Positions 46,979 through 55,510 of a stretch of 64,000 nucleotides of DNA are shown in pieces. Where the stretch lies: assembly GCA_016703535.1 (NCBI GenBank), contig JADJBV010000002.1, positions 1,612,001-1,676,000 of the forward strand, in the 5' to 3' direction. The stretch's first letter is position 1; the number at the start of each line of letters is the position of its first letter. Origin of the DNA: Deltaproteobacteria bacterium. GTDB lineage: Bacteria > Myxococcota > Kuafuiibacteriia > Kuafuiibacteriales > Kuafuiibacteriaceae. A program made the position numbers and the translations under genes. The notes under the pieces were generated by a model. It did no database searches. It had not been told where the DNA came from and saw only the letters and a program-made list of their open reading frames with translations.

Positions 46979-48436
46979 TTATTGGGGCGCGACGGGCTTG
47001 AGCTTGGCGTCGTAGCGGATCTCGCCGGCTTCGGTGCCGATCGAGAGGCCGTGGGGTTCGTAGCCCTCCAGCTCGAAGCGCAACTTCACCATGCCGTCCA
47101 AGGGGATGGTCTGATCCAGGGGCGTGATGCCGATCAGCTTGCCGTCCGCGAACACCGCGGCACCCACGGGCTCGGAGCCCAAGATCAACCGGATGGGCGG
47201 GTCGTCGGATCCGGTGCCGAAGTACAAGCCCAAGATCAACACCAACAAGACGCCGGCCCCGGCCCACAAGATCTCTCGGCGCATGCCGAGCTGGAACTGC
47301 TCCTGGGCTTGTTTGGCCACCCGGTGAACGTTGGGCACCTCTTGTTCGCGCCGCAGGCTGGGGGCGGCGGGGGGCACCGAGGCGTGCCGGGGGGCGGTCA
47401 ACACCGCCATCGGGAGGGGCGTGGCCACGGGGTTGGAGGGCGGGCGCCCGGCGCGGGTCAACACCTTGGCCTCCAGCTCCGGATCGACCGCCAGGGAGGC
47501 ACCTTCCATGCGCTCCACTCTTAAGGCGTGAGCCTGGGCCAACGCTTCGGTTTCGCTGGGGCTCACCATCATGGTCGGCGCGTCGGCGGCTTCGGGTGGG
47601 GGCACGGCGGCCCGGACCAACTCCCCCAAAGCGTCGGGGCTGGCCGGCAACGCTTGTTCGGCGATGATGTGTTCGGTGGCGGCGACCAAAACCTCGGCGG
47701 TGATCCGTTCACTCGGCGCCGGCTTGAGGCACCCGCCCAAGAGCTGGAGCAGCCGTTCGGTCAGCTGGGGCTGAGCCTGGCCGATGCTCGTGAAGTCCTT
47801 GAAGGCGGCCAGGGCCGCGGTCACGTTCATCTTCTCTTTGGTCCACAGGGGCTGACCGAGCAACATCTCCAGCAACAAGAGGCCCGCCGCGTAGATGTCG
47901 CCGGCGAAAGAGGCCTCGGGTTCGCCTTGGTAAGGCGAAAGTCCGCTGCTCGGCTCGATGGCGCCGGCGGTTTGTTCTTCCAACGCCGACAACCCGGGAT
48001 CACTCAGCCAGGCGCGGCCGTCGTAGCCGAGCAAGACATCTTGCGGATCGAGGCCGCCGTGACAACGCCCCTGTTGTTGCAGGTACTGCAGGGCCCGTCC
48101 CACGTCGCGGATGATCATCAGCGCCATCGCCGGCTGAAATCCTCGTTTCCTGCGGGTCAGGGCCTTCTCGACCGCCCCCAAGGTTGCGCCGTCGATCCGC
48201 TGCTGCACCACCACCGGCCCGTCGATGGTTTGCTCTACACCCAACACCGCCACCAAGTTGGGGTGGGTGAGCTCTTGTTGGCTTTCACCCCAGGCGGCCA
48301 AGGCGGCGCCGAAGCCCGGTGCCCGCACCAGCTCGGGGCGGGGCCGCTTGATCACCACCGCCCGTTCGTCGAGCCGAGCCGCGAAGGTCTCGAGCAGCCG
48401 ACCTCGGCCCAGCCGCGCCTCGACGAGCAGCCCCAT
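46979..48436 (-). CDS. Pseudokinase with transmembrane and PEGA domains
   Basis: This 485-residue protein has a protein-kinase-like domain (about 5-265) with catalytic residues lost: the HRD Asp is Gly (CHGGLDPQDVLL, 126-128), the metal-binding Asn is Asp, and DFG has become DPG (146-148). The Lys equivalent (Lys30, VVIKRP) remains. A linker with PTMMVS (Thr288) is followed by a membrane helix (about 395-415) and a PEGA domain with EPVGAAVFADGKLIGITPLD. Loss of the catalytic Asp argues for a signalling scaffold or ligand-binding pseudoenzyme. It follows three coupled membrane-protein genes by 48 bases and converges with the active kinase gene. Confidence 0.88.
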   Translation of the reverse strand: MGLLVEARLGRGRLLETFAARLDERAVVIKRPRPELVRAPGFGAALAAWGESQQELTHPNLVAVLGVEQTIDGPVVVQQRIDGATLGAVEKALTRRKRGFQPAMALMIIRDVGRALQYLQQQGRCHGGLDPQDVLLGYDGRAWLSDPGLSALEEQTAGAIEPSSGLSPYQGEPEASFAGDIYAAGLLLLEMLLGQPLWTKEKMNVTAALAAFKDFTSIGQAQPQLTERLLQLLGGCLKPAPSERITAEVLVAATEHIIAEQALPASPDALGELVRAAVPPPEAADAPTMMVSPSETEALAQAHALRVERMEGASLAVDPELEAKVLTRAGRPPSNPVATPLPMAVLTAPRHASVPPAAPSLRREQEVPNVHRVAKQAQEQFQLGMRREILWAGAGVLLVLILGLYFGTGSDDPPIRLILGSEPVGAAVFADGKLIGITPLDQTIPLDGMVKLRFELEGYEPHGLSIGTEAGEIRYDAKLKPVAPQ

Positions 48437-48484
48437 CCCGAGGGAAAGATGGGCGGAGCCGCTCCCGAGCGCAAGGCCCCGCCC

Positions 48485-49069
48485 TCAACCTAGGCGCTCC
48501 ACCTCTTCTTGGGCGCTGAGCAGCCGATCGAGATCTTCCTCAAAGGCGTTCAGGTGATCGAGGAACGGCTCTTTGGGGGCCCGCACCGCCAAGATCTCCA
48601 GCCGCACCGCTAAGGCCACCACCTGGGCCCGGGCTTGGGCCACGTCGGCGGCCAAACGGGCTCGGGCGGTCTCCACCCGGGTGAGTTCGGTGGTGATCAC
48701 CGGCTGTTGCTCCCGGCCTACTTGGGCGCCGAGGGCGTGGAGGCGGGCCCTGACCTCTTCCAGCCGCAACAGCTCGGCCTCTCGGGCCAGGAGGGCCTGC
48801 TCGATCCGCCCCAACGTTTGGCCGTACTCCTCCCGCCGGACCGGCTCCAGGGGCAGCTCCTTCAGCCGTTGGGCCAGCTGGGTGAAGGTCGGGGGACCGG
48901 TCGTCGTCGGTGAACCTTCGGGGCTCAGGCACACCGGCAGGTAGGCCGGCCAAAACAACCACGCCAGGATCAAGCTGGAGTGGCCCGTGAGCCGGCCGCT
49001 TTGCCGCAACCCCAACACCACCGCCAGGCCGACCACCAGGTAGGCCATGGCGCTGAAGGTGATGCTCAT
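48485..49069 (-). CDS. Membrane-anchored coiled-coil protein, unknown
   Basis: The 194-residue product has two N-terminal hydrophobic segments (about 4-22 and 32-47), then a helical charged region (about 65-190) with long heptad-like repeats (EEYGQTLGRIEQALLAREAE and LTRVETARARLAADVAQ). No motif identifies a function. ATG 49069 overlaps the preceding stop as ATGA; the longer open frame upstream was not used because it would overlap that gene and lacks family-like sequence. It lies between a membrane protein and the pseudokinase and may link them physically (inference). Confidence 0.75.
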   Translation of the reverse strand: MSITFSAMAYLVVGLAVVLGLRQSGRLTGHSSLILAWLFWPAYLPVCLSPEGSPTTTGPPTFTQLAQRLKELPLEPVRREEYGQTLGRIEQALLAREAELLRLEEVRARLHALGAQVGREQQPVITTELTRVETARARLAADVAQARAQVVALAVRLEILAVRAPKEPFLDHLNAFEEDLDRLLSAQEEVERLG

Positions 49070-49719
49070 GGGCCCGGCCTTGGCTTGGCCTGCTCTTTGA
49101 AGTGCCGAATCAAGTGCTCCAGTCCTTGGCGTTCTTGGCCGGTCAACCACTCGGTGCGGGAAGCGAAGAGGGTGGGCCCTCCCGGGTCCAGGTAGGGTCG
49201 AAAAGCCCACGCACTTTGGGCCAACACCGACAAGAAGAGGATCACCGCCAAGGAGGCGGGGACCTTGGGCAACCACACCTGCCCGCGTCGCCGACACGCC
49301 AACACCGCGCCGATCAAGCCGATGATGCAGCTGAGGGCCACCACGCCGTCGAACTGAGGTTCACCGCGGCGCAAGAGGCCGTAGACCCCGGCCAAGGCCG
49401 CCGCGAAGATCCCGCCTAAGGCCAAGTGCCGCGCGAAGGCGCCGATGATCTTGGCGAAGGGGACCTCCACCTCGAAAAAACGTTGCAGCGCGTAGAGGGG
49501 ACCCAAGATCACCACGAAGGTCAGTAAAAACGCGGCCGCCAACTTGAGCCCAACCAGGCCCCGAAAGAGGGGGTCAACGCCGGTCGGGATGACCATCCCG
49601 AAGGCGAAGAGACCGATGGCGGTGATGACCAGATCGAGCCCCAAACGTTCGGGGGCCGAACCCGCCTCTTCGGATTTGGGACGGAGCAGCTCGTCGATTC
49701 GCTTCAATAGACTGATCAC
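49066..49719 (-). CDS. Multi-pass membrane protein, unknown
   Basis: The 217-residue protein has about five to six hydrophobic segments (roughly residues 28-48, 58-76, 94-112, 123-142, 155-170). A short amphipathic N-terminus (MISLLKRIDELLRPK) precedes them and the soluble C-terminus is about 45 residues. I do not recognise the family. The start overlaps the preceding gene and the stop overlaps the next gene (ATGA on both sides), so these three proteins are translated as a set, probably as subunits of one membrane complex. Confidence 0.8.
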   Translation of the reverse strand: MISLLKRIDELLRPKSEEAGSAPERLGLDLVITAIGLFAFGMVIPTGVDPLFRGLVGLKLAAAFLLTFVVILGPLYALQRFFEVEVPFAKIIGAFARHLALGGIFAAALAGVYGLLRRGEPQFDGVVALSCIIGLIGAVLACRRRGQVWLPKVPASLAVILFLSVLAQSAWAFRPYLDPGGPTLFASRTEWLTGQERQGLEHLIRHFKEQAKPRPGP

Positions 49720-50312
49720 CCGGCGCCTCCGATCACGACGGCCAGTGCACTTCGCTCCAGCTCACCGGCCAAGTGGATCAACACCGCCCCGGCGCTGCCG
49801 GTCCACATCAAGGCCACCCACCCCAAGGCCCAAAGGCGGGTGGACTTCGGCGAACGGCGGATCACGTCGAGGCCAAACGGCAGCCAAAAGGCGAGGGCGC
49901 CGAAGAGCGAGGCGATGATCGGGAAGGTCGGCGTCGGTGAGGTGAGCAGATAAAACCAGATCACCGGGGCAAAACCGGCGCTGCTCAAGGCGGCCAAACG
50001 CGCACTTTCGGAGAGGCGCGTTAGCTCCACCGTCCAGTCTTCTCCGTGCAAGACGACCCGCAACAAGAGGAACGCCGGTAAGGTCAGGGCCAGCGGTTTG
50101 AGGATGGCGATCAGGTAGCCCAGCGGATCACCGAAGTGAGCGGCGAAGCCGAAGTGCACCAAGTACACCACCAAGGTGAAGGTGGTGACCGCGGCGGTGG
50201 TCTGAACCCAAGGCATCCAAAGCGGAAGAACACGAGGCAACGGCGGCGCCGCTGCGGATGCGAACGCCGCTGCGCCGGTGGGCGCGTCAGCGTTTGCGGT
50301 CGATGTGGACAT
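49716..50312 (-). CDS. Multi-pass membrane protein, unknown
   Basis: The 198-residue protein has an Ala-rich, polar N-terminus of about 30 residues, then about five hydrophobic segments (33-52, 64-82, 109-127, 132-150, 162-181). It is similar in general layout to the next protein, but I see no clear sequence motif shared with it. It is the first gene of the three-gene coupled set that ends in the pseudokinase. Confidence 0.8.
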   Translation of the reverse strand: MSTSTANADAPTGAAAFASAAAPPLPRVLPLWMPWVQTTAAVTTFTLVVYLVHFGFAAHFGDPLGYLIAILKPLALTLPAFLLLRVVLHGEDWTVELTRLSESARLAALSSAGFAPVIWFYLLTSPTPTFPIIASLFGALAFWLPFGLDVIRRSPKSTRLWALGWVALMWTGSAGAVLIHLAGELERSALAVVIGGAG

Positions 50313-50355
50313 TAGGCCTCCTGGCGCGTCCCCCTTTGAAAGGAACGTGCCAAGG

Positions 50356-50412
50356 GCTCGGGGCCCGAGCGGCAGCGGTTTTTGTCGGGGAGGGCTGCGT
50401 AGCGGGCTACGC
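50356..50412. other. Two perfect GC hairpins between lipoprotein and membrane-protein genes
   Basis: The 133-base gap between the lipoprotein and the membrane-protein operon (both minus strand) holds two perfect 7-bp inverted repeats: GCTCGGG, G, CCCGAGC at 50356-50370 and GCGTAGC, GG, GCTACGC at 50397-50412. Neither is followed by a T-run on the minus strand, so a simple intrinsic terminator is not supported; an RNA-processing or attenuation element is possible. Confidence 0.45.
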
Positions 50413-50445
50413 GATGCAACCTAACTTGCGCAGGCGGCCGACGCC

Positions 50446-50973
50446 TCAGGGACCGGAGTCGCTCGTCGAGGGGGCCATCTGCAGCTCCAACACCGGCGAA
50501 AATGACAACTTCACGCCAGCGCTCAAGGCCGACTTGGTGAAGGTCTGGCTCTGGCCGATCAGGTCGTCTTGATCGTCGAGGATCGGCGTGTTGACGGTGG
50601 CGTCTTGTTCGGCCGGGCAGGAGGCCTCGTCGTCTTCGCTGACCACCACGAAGTAGTCGGTGCCGGTCAGGTCATCGATCGACACGGTCCGATCGCCGCC
50701 GCTCGGGTGCAGGAAGTAGGCGTTGAGGGTGTAACGGGCCCGACCGCCGGTGACCCCACCCAGGCCGGTATCTGGCCCGGCGCAGCCGATAAAACGTTTG
50801 CCCGAGCTGAGGTTTTCGTAGAGGTGGACCTCGACCTCCAGCCCTGGCGCCAAGACCGTGTCGCTCTCGACCTCCCCCAACTCCAAGGCGGTGATCACCA
50901 GAGAACCTTGCTCGACGATCGGCGAGCAGGCGGCGGCGGACAGCAGGAGGAGCGACTGGGCAAAGCGCATCAT
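50446..50973 (-). CDS. Small lipoprotein of unknown function
   Basis: The 175-residue product has a signal sequence ending LLLSAAAC, a usable lipobox. The mature part is acidic and beta-rich (LVITALELGEVES, LEVEVHLYENL, TDYFVVVSEDDEA), with two further Cys that could form a disulphide. No family was recognised. It lies 133 bases upstream of the membrane-protein operon, separated by two hairpins, and may have its own transcript. Confidence 0.78.
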   Translation of the reverse strand: MMRFAQSLLLLSAAACSPIVEQGSLVITALELGEVESDTVLAPGLEVEVHLYENLSSGKRFIGCAGPDTGLGGVTGGRARYTLNAYFLHPSGGDRTVSIDDLTGTDYFVVVSEDDEASCPAEQDATVNTPILDDQDDLIGQSQTFTKSALSAGVKLSFSPVLELQMAPSTSDSGP

Positions 50974-51111
50974 GTTTGCTTTACCACCCGCCCCCGGAGG
51001 GCCGCTCCTTCATGACCGCTCGCACGGGTTGGATTGGCGTATACCCTTATTGGGCGACCCAGGGCGCCTGACGGTCGACCATAACCGAAGGATGGCCTAG
51101 CTTCCGGGCCG

Positions 51112-52293
51112 ATGGCCGAACCGTTTCACGGGACCGATCTCTACAACATCGACGGGCTCCTCTCGGACGACGAGCGCCTGGTTCGAGACAACGTCGCCCG
51201 CTGGGTCGACGACCGCTTCCTGCCGGTCATCCGGGACCACCACCGAAACGGCACCTTCCCGACCGAGATGTCGAAGGAGCTGGGCGAGATGGGCCTGCTC
51301 GGCACCAGCCTCAAGGGCTACGGCTGTCCCGGCCTCTCGGCGGTGACCTACGGCCTGGCCATGGAAGAGCTGGAGCGGGGCGACTCGGGCCTACGCTCCT
51401 TCTGTTCGGTGCAGGGCTCCTTGGCCATGTACCCGATCTGGGCCTACGGCAACGAACGCCAGAAAGAGCGCTTTCTCCCCAAGATGGCGTCCGGTGAGTT
51501 GATCGGCTGCTTCGGCCTCACCGAACCGGACTACGGCTCGGATCCGGGCGGCATGATCACCAAGGCGGTCAAAGACGGCGACCACTACGTCTTGTCCGGT
51601 GAAAAGTTGTGGATCACCAACGGCTCGGTCTCCGATCTGGCCATCGTCTGGGCCAAGGTCGGCGGCAACGAGGCCGCCAACATCCGGGGCTTCATCGTTG
51701 AGAAGGGGTCGAAGGGCTTCAGCACCTACGACGTGGAGGGCAAGTTTTCGCTGCGGGCTTCGGTCACCAGCGGCTTGGTCTTCGACGAGGTCCGGGTGCC
51801 CGCCGCCAACCTGCTGGAGGGCGTGAGCGGACTCAAGGGTCCCCTCGGCTGCCTCAACCAAGCGCGCTACGGCATCGCTTGGGGTGCGGTCGGCGCTGGC
51901 ATCGCCTGCTACAAGGCGGCCCTCGACTATTCGAAGGAGCGCATCCAGTTCGGCAAGCCCATCGCCAGCTTCCAGCTGGTGCAGGACAAGTTGGCCGAGA
52001 TGATCAGCCGCATCGTCCAGGCCCAGCTGTTGGTGCTCCAGCTCGGCCGCCTCAAGGACGCCGGCAAACACAAGCCGGTGCAGGTCAGCTTGGCCAAACG
52101 CAACAACGTGCGCATGGCCTTGGAGATCGCTCGGACCGCCCGGGAGGTCTTGGGCGCCAACGGGATCGCCGACGAATACCCGGTGTTCCGACACATGACC
52201 AACCTGGAGTCGGTCTACACCTACGAAGGTACCCACGACATCCACACGCTGATCATCGGCCGCGAAGTCACCGGCATCGCCGCCTTCGAGTGA
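51112..52293 (+). CDS. gcdH: Acyl-CoA dehydrogenase, glutaryl-CoA dehydrogenase-like
   Basis: This 393-residue FAD enzyme probably oxidises and decarboxylates glutaryl-CoA to crotonyl-CoA in lysine/tryptophan breakdown. Motifs include GCFGLTEPDYGSDPGGM, LSGEKLWITNGSVSDLAIVWA and the catalytic TYEGTHDIHTLIIGR (Glu372), the last matching glutaryl-CoA dehydrogenases closely. Length is normal. A general short-chain acyl-CoA dehydrogenase cannot be fully excluded. The YebC gene starts 9 bases downstream, so they share a transcript. Confidence 0.88.
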   Translation: MAEPFHGTDLYNIDGLLSDDERLVRDNVARWVDDRFLPVIRDHHRNGTFPTEMSKELGEMGLLGTSLKGYGCPGLSAVTYGLAMEELERGDSGLRSFCSVQGSLAMYPIWAYGNERQKERFLPKMASGELIGCFGLTEPDYGSDPGGMITKAVKDGDHYVLSGEKLWITNGSVSDLAIVWAKVGGNEAANIRGFIVEKGSKGFSTYDVEGKFSLRASVTSGLVFDEVRVPAANLLEGVSGLKGPLGCLNQARYGIAWGAVGAGIACYKAALDYSKERIQFGKPIASFQLVQDKLAEMISRIVQAQLLVLQLGRLKDAGKHKPVQVSLAKRNNVRMALEIARTAREVLGANGIADEYPVFRHMTNLESVYTYEGTHDIHTLIIGREVTGIAAFE

Positions 52294-52302
52294 GTTCGGT
52301 CG

Positions 52303-53016
52303 ATGGGCGCGCAGTGGAAACAAAAACACCGGGAGTTGGCGGCCAACGCCAAGGGCCGGGTCATGGGCAAGTTGGTCAAGGAGCTGACGATCGCGGCTCG
52401 GGCCGGTGCCGATCCGGCGATGAACCCGCGCCTGCGGATGGCGGTCGAAGCGGCCAAGAAGGCCTCGATGGCCCGAGACACCTTGGAGCGGGCGATCAAA
52501 AAAGGTTCGGGACAAGACGCGGGCGCCGCCGATCAGTTTGACACCGTGGTCTACGAAGGTTTTGCGCCCCATCAGGTGGCGGTGATCGTCGAGTGCCTGA
52601 CCGACAACAAAAACCGCACCGCCACCAACATCCGCACCTTGTTCAACAAGGGAGGCGGACAGCTGGGCGGCAACGGTTCGGTTAGCTGGGACTTCGATCG
52701 ACTGGGTGCGGTGGAAGCGACGGCGCCTTCCCGCCCCGGGCTCGATCCCGAAGAAGAGGCGATCGAGGCCGGCGCCAATGAGTTGGATCCGCCCGACGAG
52801 GACGGCACCGTCACCTTCTACACGGGCCCAACCGATCTCGATAAGGTCGCCAAGGCCCTGTCGGAGCGGGGCTGGACCGTCACTTCCGCGAAGTTGATCT
52901 GGAAGGCCAAAAATCCGGCCGCTCCCGAGGGCGACAAGCGGGCCCAGGTCGAAGCCTTCCTGGAGGCCGTCGACGGCGACGACGACGTACAAGCGGTGTT
53001 CGTCGCTTTGGCTTGA
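52303..53016 (+). CDS. YebC/PmpR-family protein
   Basis: This 237-residue cytoplasmic protein of the YebC/TACO1 family acts in some bacteria as a DNA-binding regulator and in others as a translation factor easing ribosome stalling. Typical motifs are KHRELAANAKGRVMGKLVKE, ADPAMNPRLRMAVEAAKKA and YEGFAPHQVAVIVECLTDN. The start (ATG 52303) is 9 bases past the dehydrogenase stop. Its stop is directly abutted by the stop of the convergent oxidoreductase. Confidence 0.94.
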   Translation: MGAQWKQKHRELAANAKGRVMGKLVKELTIAARAGADPAMNPRLRMAVEAAKKASMARDTLERAIKKGSGQDAGAADQFDTVVYEGFAPHQVAVIVECLTDNKNRTATNIRTLFNKGGGQLGGNGSVSWDFDRLGAVEATAPSRPGLDPEEEAIEAGANELDPPDEDGTVTFYTGPTDLDKVAKALSERGWTVTSAKLIWKAKNPAAPEGDKRAQVEAFLEAVDGDDDVQAVFVALA

Positions 53017-54096
53017 TCACTCGTTCGGGTGGAGCACGACGTTGCCCGGGTGACGCCCGGACCACTTGGCCTCCAAGGCCTCTTGAGCCTGAGCCATAGG
53101 GAAGGTGACGTCGACGTGAGGCCGAAGGGCCGGCGCGGCCGCTAAGATCGCCGAGAGGCGGGCCGCCCGCATCGCCGGATCTTTGTGGGCCGAGATCGCC
53201 GCTGGCGAGCCGAGCACGTCCAGGCTCTTCATCAAGATCAGGTTGGTCGGCAGCTGATTGGGTTGGTGTTCACCTCGGCCCGCGGTGGGCGTGGATGCCC
53301 AGCCGACGACAATAAAACGTGCGCCAAAAGCGGCGGCCCGCAGCGCCTCCACCGACAAGGGGCCACCGACCGGATCGTAGATCAGCTCAGCGCCCCGGCC
53401 TTCAGTGTGCAACTTGACTTGCTCTTTGAGGGGCGGCGAGTTGGGGCCCAGAGCCACCAGGTGATCGGCGCCTTGGTGTTGGGCCGCCGCCAACTTCTCC
53501 AGGCTGCGACCGACGGCGATCACCCGGGCGCCCAGGTGTTTGGCCAGGGCCACCGCCGAAAGGCCGGTGGAGCCGGTGGCGCCCAAGATCAACGCGGTCT
53601 CTCCGGCCTGGAGGCGGCCCCGGGTGACCAGCGCGTGATAGGCGGTTTCGGCGCCGCCCAACAGGCAGGCCCCTTGATCGAAGTTGTAGCCTTCCGGCAG
53701 CGGGATCAACGCCTCGGCCGGAGCCCGGGCGTAGCTGGCGAAACCTCCTTGGCCGCGGTGGGCGCCCAACGATCGGGGGCCGGTCAAGAGACCGTCGGCG
53801 ATCACTCGGTCACCGACCTTCCAGCGCTCGACGCCAGGGCCGGTGGCCACCACCTCACCGCTGAACTCGAGGCCGGGGGTGTAGGGCAGGGTCGGGACGT
53901 GTTGGTATTGGCCGCTGGCCATCAACAGATCGACCCACCCGACGTTGGCGGCCCGTACCCGCAACAGGACCTCGTCCGCCGCGAGCTGAGCCGGATCGGG
54001 CCCGGGCTCATCGGCGAGGCGGGCCTGGGTCCGGATCGCCTGGAGCGGATCGGTCCCCAGGGCATCGAAGTAGAAGCGGCGGCCAGCGGGCAACAC
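53017..54096 (-). CDS. MDR-superfamily NAD(P)H quinone oxidoreductase
   Basis: This 359-residue enzyme belongs to the quinone oxidoreductase branch of zinc-independent medium-chain dehydrogenases. It shows the GroES-like domain (about 35-150) with PGLEFSGEVVATG, and the Rossmann NADPH loop ALILGATGSTGLSAVALAKHLGA (about 167-190). No catalytic zinc ligands are seen. GTG 54096 is the start. Substrate is likely an electrophilic carbonyl or quinone; it cannot be named more exactly. Confidence 0.9.
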   Translation of the reverse strand: MLPAGRRFYFDALGTDPLQAIRTQARLADEPGPDPAQLAADEVLLRVRAANVGWVDLLMASGQYQHVPTLPYTPGLEFSGEVVATGPGVERWKVGDRVIADGLLTGPRSLGAHRGQGGFASYARAPAEALIPLPEGYNFDQGACLLGGAETAYHALVTRGRLQAGETALILGATGSTGLSAVALAKHLGARVIAVGRSLEKLAAAQHQGADHLVALGPNSPPLKEQVKLHTEGRGAELIYDPVGGPLSVEALRAAAFGARFIVVGWASTPTAGRGEHQPNQLPTNLILMKSLDVLGSPAAISAHKDPAMRAARLSAILAAAPALRPHVDVTFPMAQAQEALEAKWSGRHPGNVVLHPNE

Positions 54097-54148
54097 AACC
54101 CCGCTTTAGGATCGGGTGCCTTGACGAGTCGAGGGGGATCCGTTATCC

Positions 54149-54168
54149 AACCAAAAGGTTATTAAACC
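54149..54168. promoter_or_regulatory. AT-rich overlapping palindromes upstream of the SRPBCC gene
   Basis: AACC AAAA GGTT (54149-54160) and GGTT ATTA AACC (54157-54168) share GGTT. They lie 20 bases before the SRPBCC start codon in a markedly AT-rich patch, suitable for a promoter with an operator. Confidence 0.4.
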
Positions 54169-54187
54169 AAACAGCTATGGAGTGCCC

Positions 54188-54691
54188 ATGAAAAACTACG
54201 GCAAGATGACCCTCACCACCCAGGGCGACCAAGAGATCGTCATGACGCGAACCTTTGATGCGCCCCGCCGCTTGGTCTACGACGCCTGGACCAAGCCCGA
54301 ACTCCTCAAGCGCTGGTTGGGGGTCCGAGGGGGATGGGAGCTCGCCGTCTGTGAGCTGGATCTGAGGGTGGGCGGCCAGGCCCGTTATGTCTGGCGTTCC
54401 TCCGAAGGCCGCAGCATGGGCATGACCCAGACCTACCTCGAGCTGGTCCCCCACGAACGTTTGGTGGCCAAGGAGTTGTTCGACGACCCTTGGTACCCGG
54501 GCGACGCGGTCGCGACGGTCGAGCTCAGCGAAGAAGCGGGCCGCACCACCGTCAGGCAGATCGTGCGTTACGCGTCGGCCGAGGCCCGGGCCATGGTGCT
54601 GAAGTTCCCCGCCATCGAAGGGGTGGCCGAAAGCTTCGACGCTTTGGAAGAGCTTTTGGCCCAACGGCCAAGCTCCCCCAAGGTTACCTAG
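54188..54691 (+). CDS. SRPBCC (AHSA1-like) domain protein
   Basis: This 167-residue protein has the START-like fold: TRTFDAPRRLVYDAWTKPEL, LLKRWLGV, the middle EL DLRVGGQARY strand, and a C-terminal helix. Members bind hydrophobic ligands and are often paired with an ArsR-family regulator, as here. ATG 54188 has GGAG at the correct distance. The gene overlaps the convergent arsR gene by 8 bases. Ligand unknown. Confidence 0.9.
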   Translation: MKNYGKMTLTTQGDQEIVMTRTFDAPRRLVYDAWTKPELLKRWLGVRGGWELAVCELDLRVGGQARYVWRSSEGRSMGMTQTYLELVPHERLVAKELFDDPWYPGDAVATVELSEEAGRTTVRQIVRYASAEARAMVLKFPAIEGVAESFDALEELLAQRPSSPKVT

Positions 54692-55085
54692 CGGGCCGCT
54701 TCTTGCGGGCTTTGCTTCGGGTCGTCCCGGCCTTCTTGCGCGGAGCGTCTTTGAGCTCCTTGAGCAGGCCCTCGAGGGCGTCGAAGTTCTGTTCCCAGTG
54801 TTGGCGGTAGGCCTCGAGCCACTCGGTCGCTTGGGCCAGAGGTTCGGCCCGCAAGCGGCACGGGCGACGTTGGCGGTCTCGGCCCCGGGCCACCAGGCCG
54901 GCCCGCTCCAGCACCTTGAGGTGTTTGGAGATCGCCGGCTGGCTCATCTGGAACGGCTCGGCCAACTCGGTGACCGAAGCTTCGCCCAAGGTCAGCCGGG
55001 CCAAGATCGCGCGCCGGGTGGGATCGGACAACGCGGCGAAGGTTGCGTCGAGGTGGCTCGCTTGCATATCCGATTGGTTATGCAA
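54684..55085 (-). CDS. ArsR-family transcriptional regulator
   Basis: This 133-residue winged-helix repressor has FAALSDPTRRAILARL, VTELAEPFQMSQPAISKHLK as recognition helix, and VLERAGLVARGRD as wing. No Cys metal-sensing cluster is seen, so it is of the metal-independent type common next to SRPBCC genes. The first start is TTG 55085; ATG 55067 is an alternative. A perfect palindrome overlaps these start codons, suggesting autorepression. Confidence 0.92.
   Translation of the reverse strand: MHNQSDMQASHLDATFAALSDPTRRAILARLTLGEASVTELAEPFQMSQPAISKHLKVLERAGLVARGRDRQRRPCRLRAEPLAQATEWLEAYRQHWEQNFDALEGLLKELKDAPRKKAGTTRSKARKKRPAR
55062..55085. promoter_or_regulatory. Perfect palindrome TTGCATA-N10-TATGCAA over the arsR start
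   Basis: Both half-sites match perfectly and lie over the TTG/ATG start region of the ArsR-family gene. AT-rich palindromes of this size in GC-rich DNA are uncommon and the position is ideal for autoregulation by ArsR. Confidence 0.55.
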
Positions 55086-55101
55086 GGGCCCGGGGTGGGG
55101 G

Positions 55102-55416
55102 TCAAGCCGGCCGGTCGTGGGCCTGAGCGTCCTCTTCTTTGAGTGAACGATCGAGGAAGAAGGTCCCGAGGGGCACCAGGGAAGCGATGAAGGCCTTGAT
55201 GCCCTTGAGCAGCGGCCACCGGTGTTGGAAGAAAACCTGGGCCAAAGCGAGGCAAAAAGCGACGAACAGGGCGCCGTGGGCCCAGCCGACCACCTTCACC
55301 GCCAAGGGGTAGCCGGCGAGGTACTTGAGGGGCATGGCGATGAAGAGGAGCACCAAGTAGGAGACGCCCTCCACCAGGCCGATCAAGCGGAGCCTGCCGA
55401 TGGCGCTCGCCCACAT
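55102..55416 (-). CDS. DUF3817-type small membrane protein
   Basis: The 104-residue product has three membrane segments (about residues 9-28, 37-57, 70-86). The motif IGLVEGVSYLVLLFIAMPLK, the WAHG signature (VVGWAHGALFVAFCLA) and the charged C-terminus match the DUF3817 family. ATG 55416 was chosen since the family begins with LRLIGLVEG. Function unknown. It lies 16 bases upstream of arsR, so they may be co-transcribed. Confidence 0.85.
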   Translation of the reverse strand: MWASAIGRLRLIGLVEGVSYLVLLFIAMPLKYLAGYPLAVKVVGWAHGALFVAFCLALAQVFFQHRWPLLKGIKAFIASLVPLGTFFLDRSLKEEDAQAHDRPA

Positions 55417-55510
55417 GGCCCCGCAGATAACCGACCGGTGGGCGCCGGGCCAAGGGCGGCCCCCGCAAAAAGCCCGGAAAGTCCGCTGAAACAGGCCCCC
55501 CAACCCCAGC

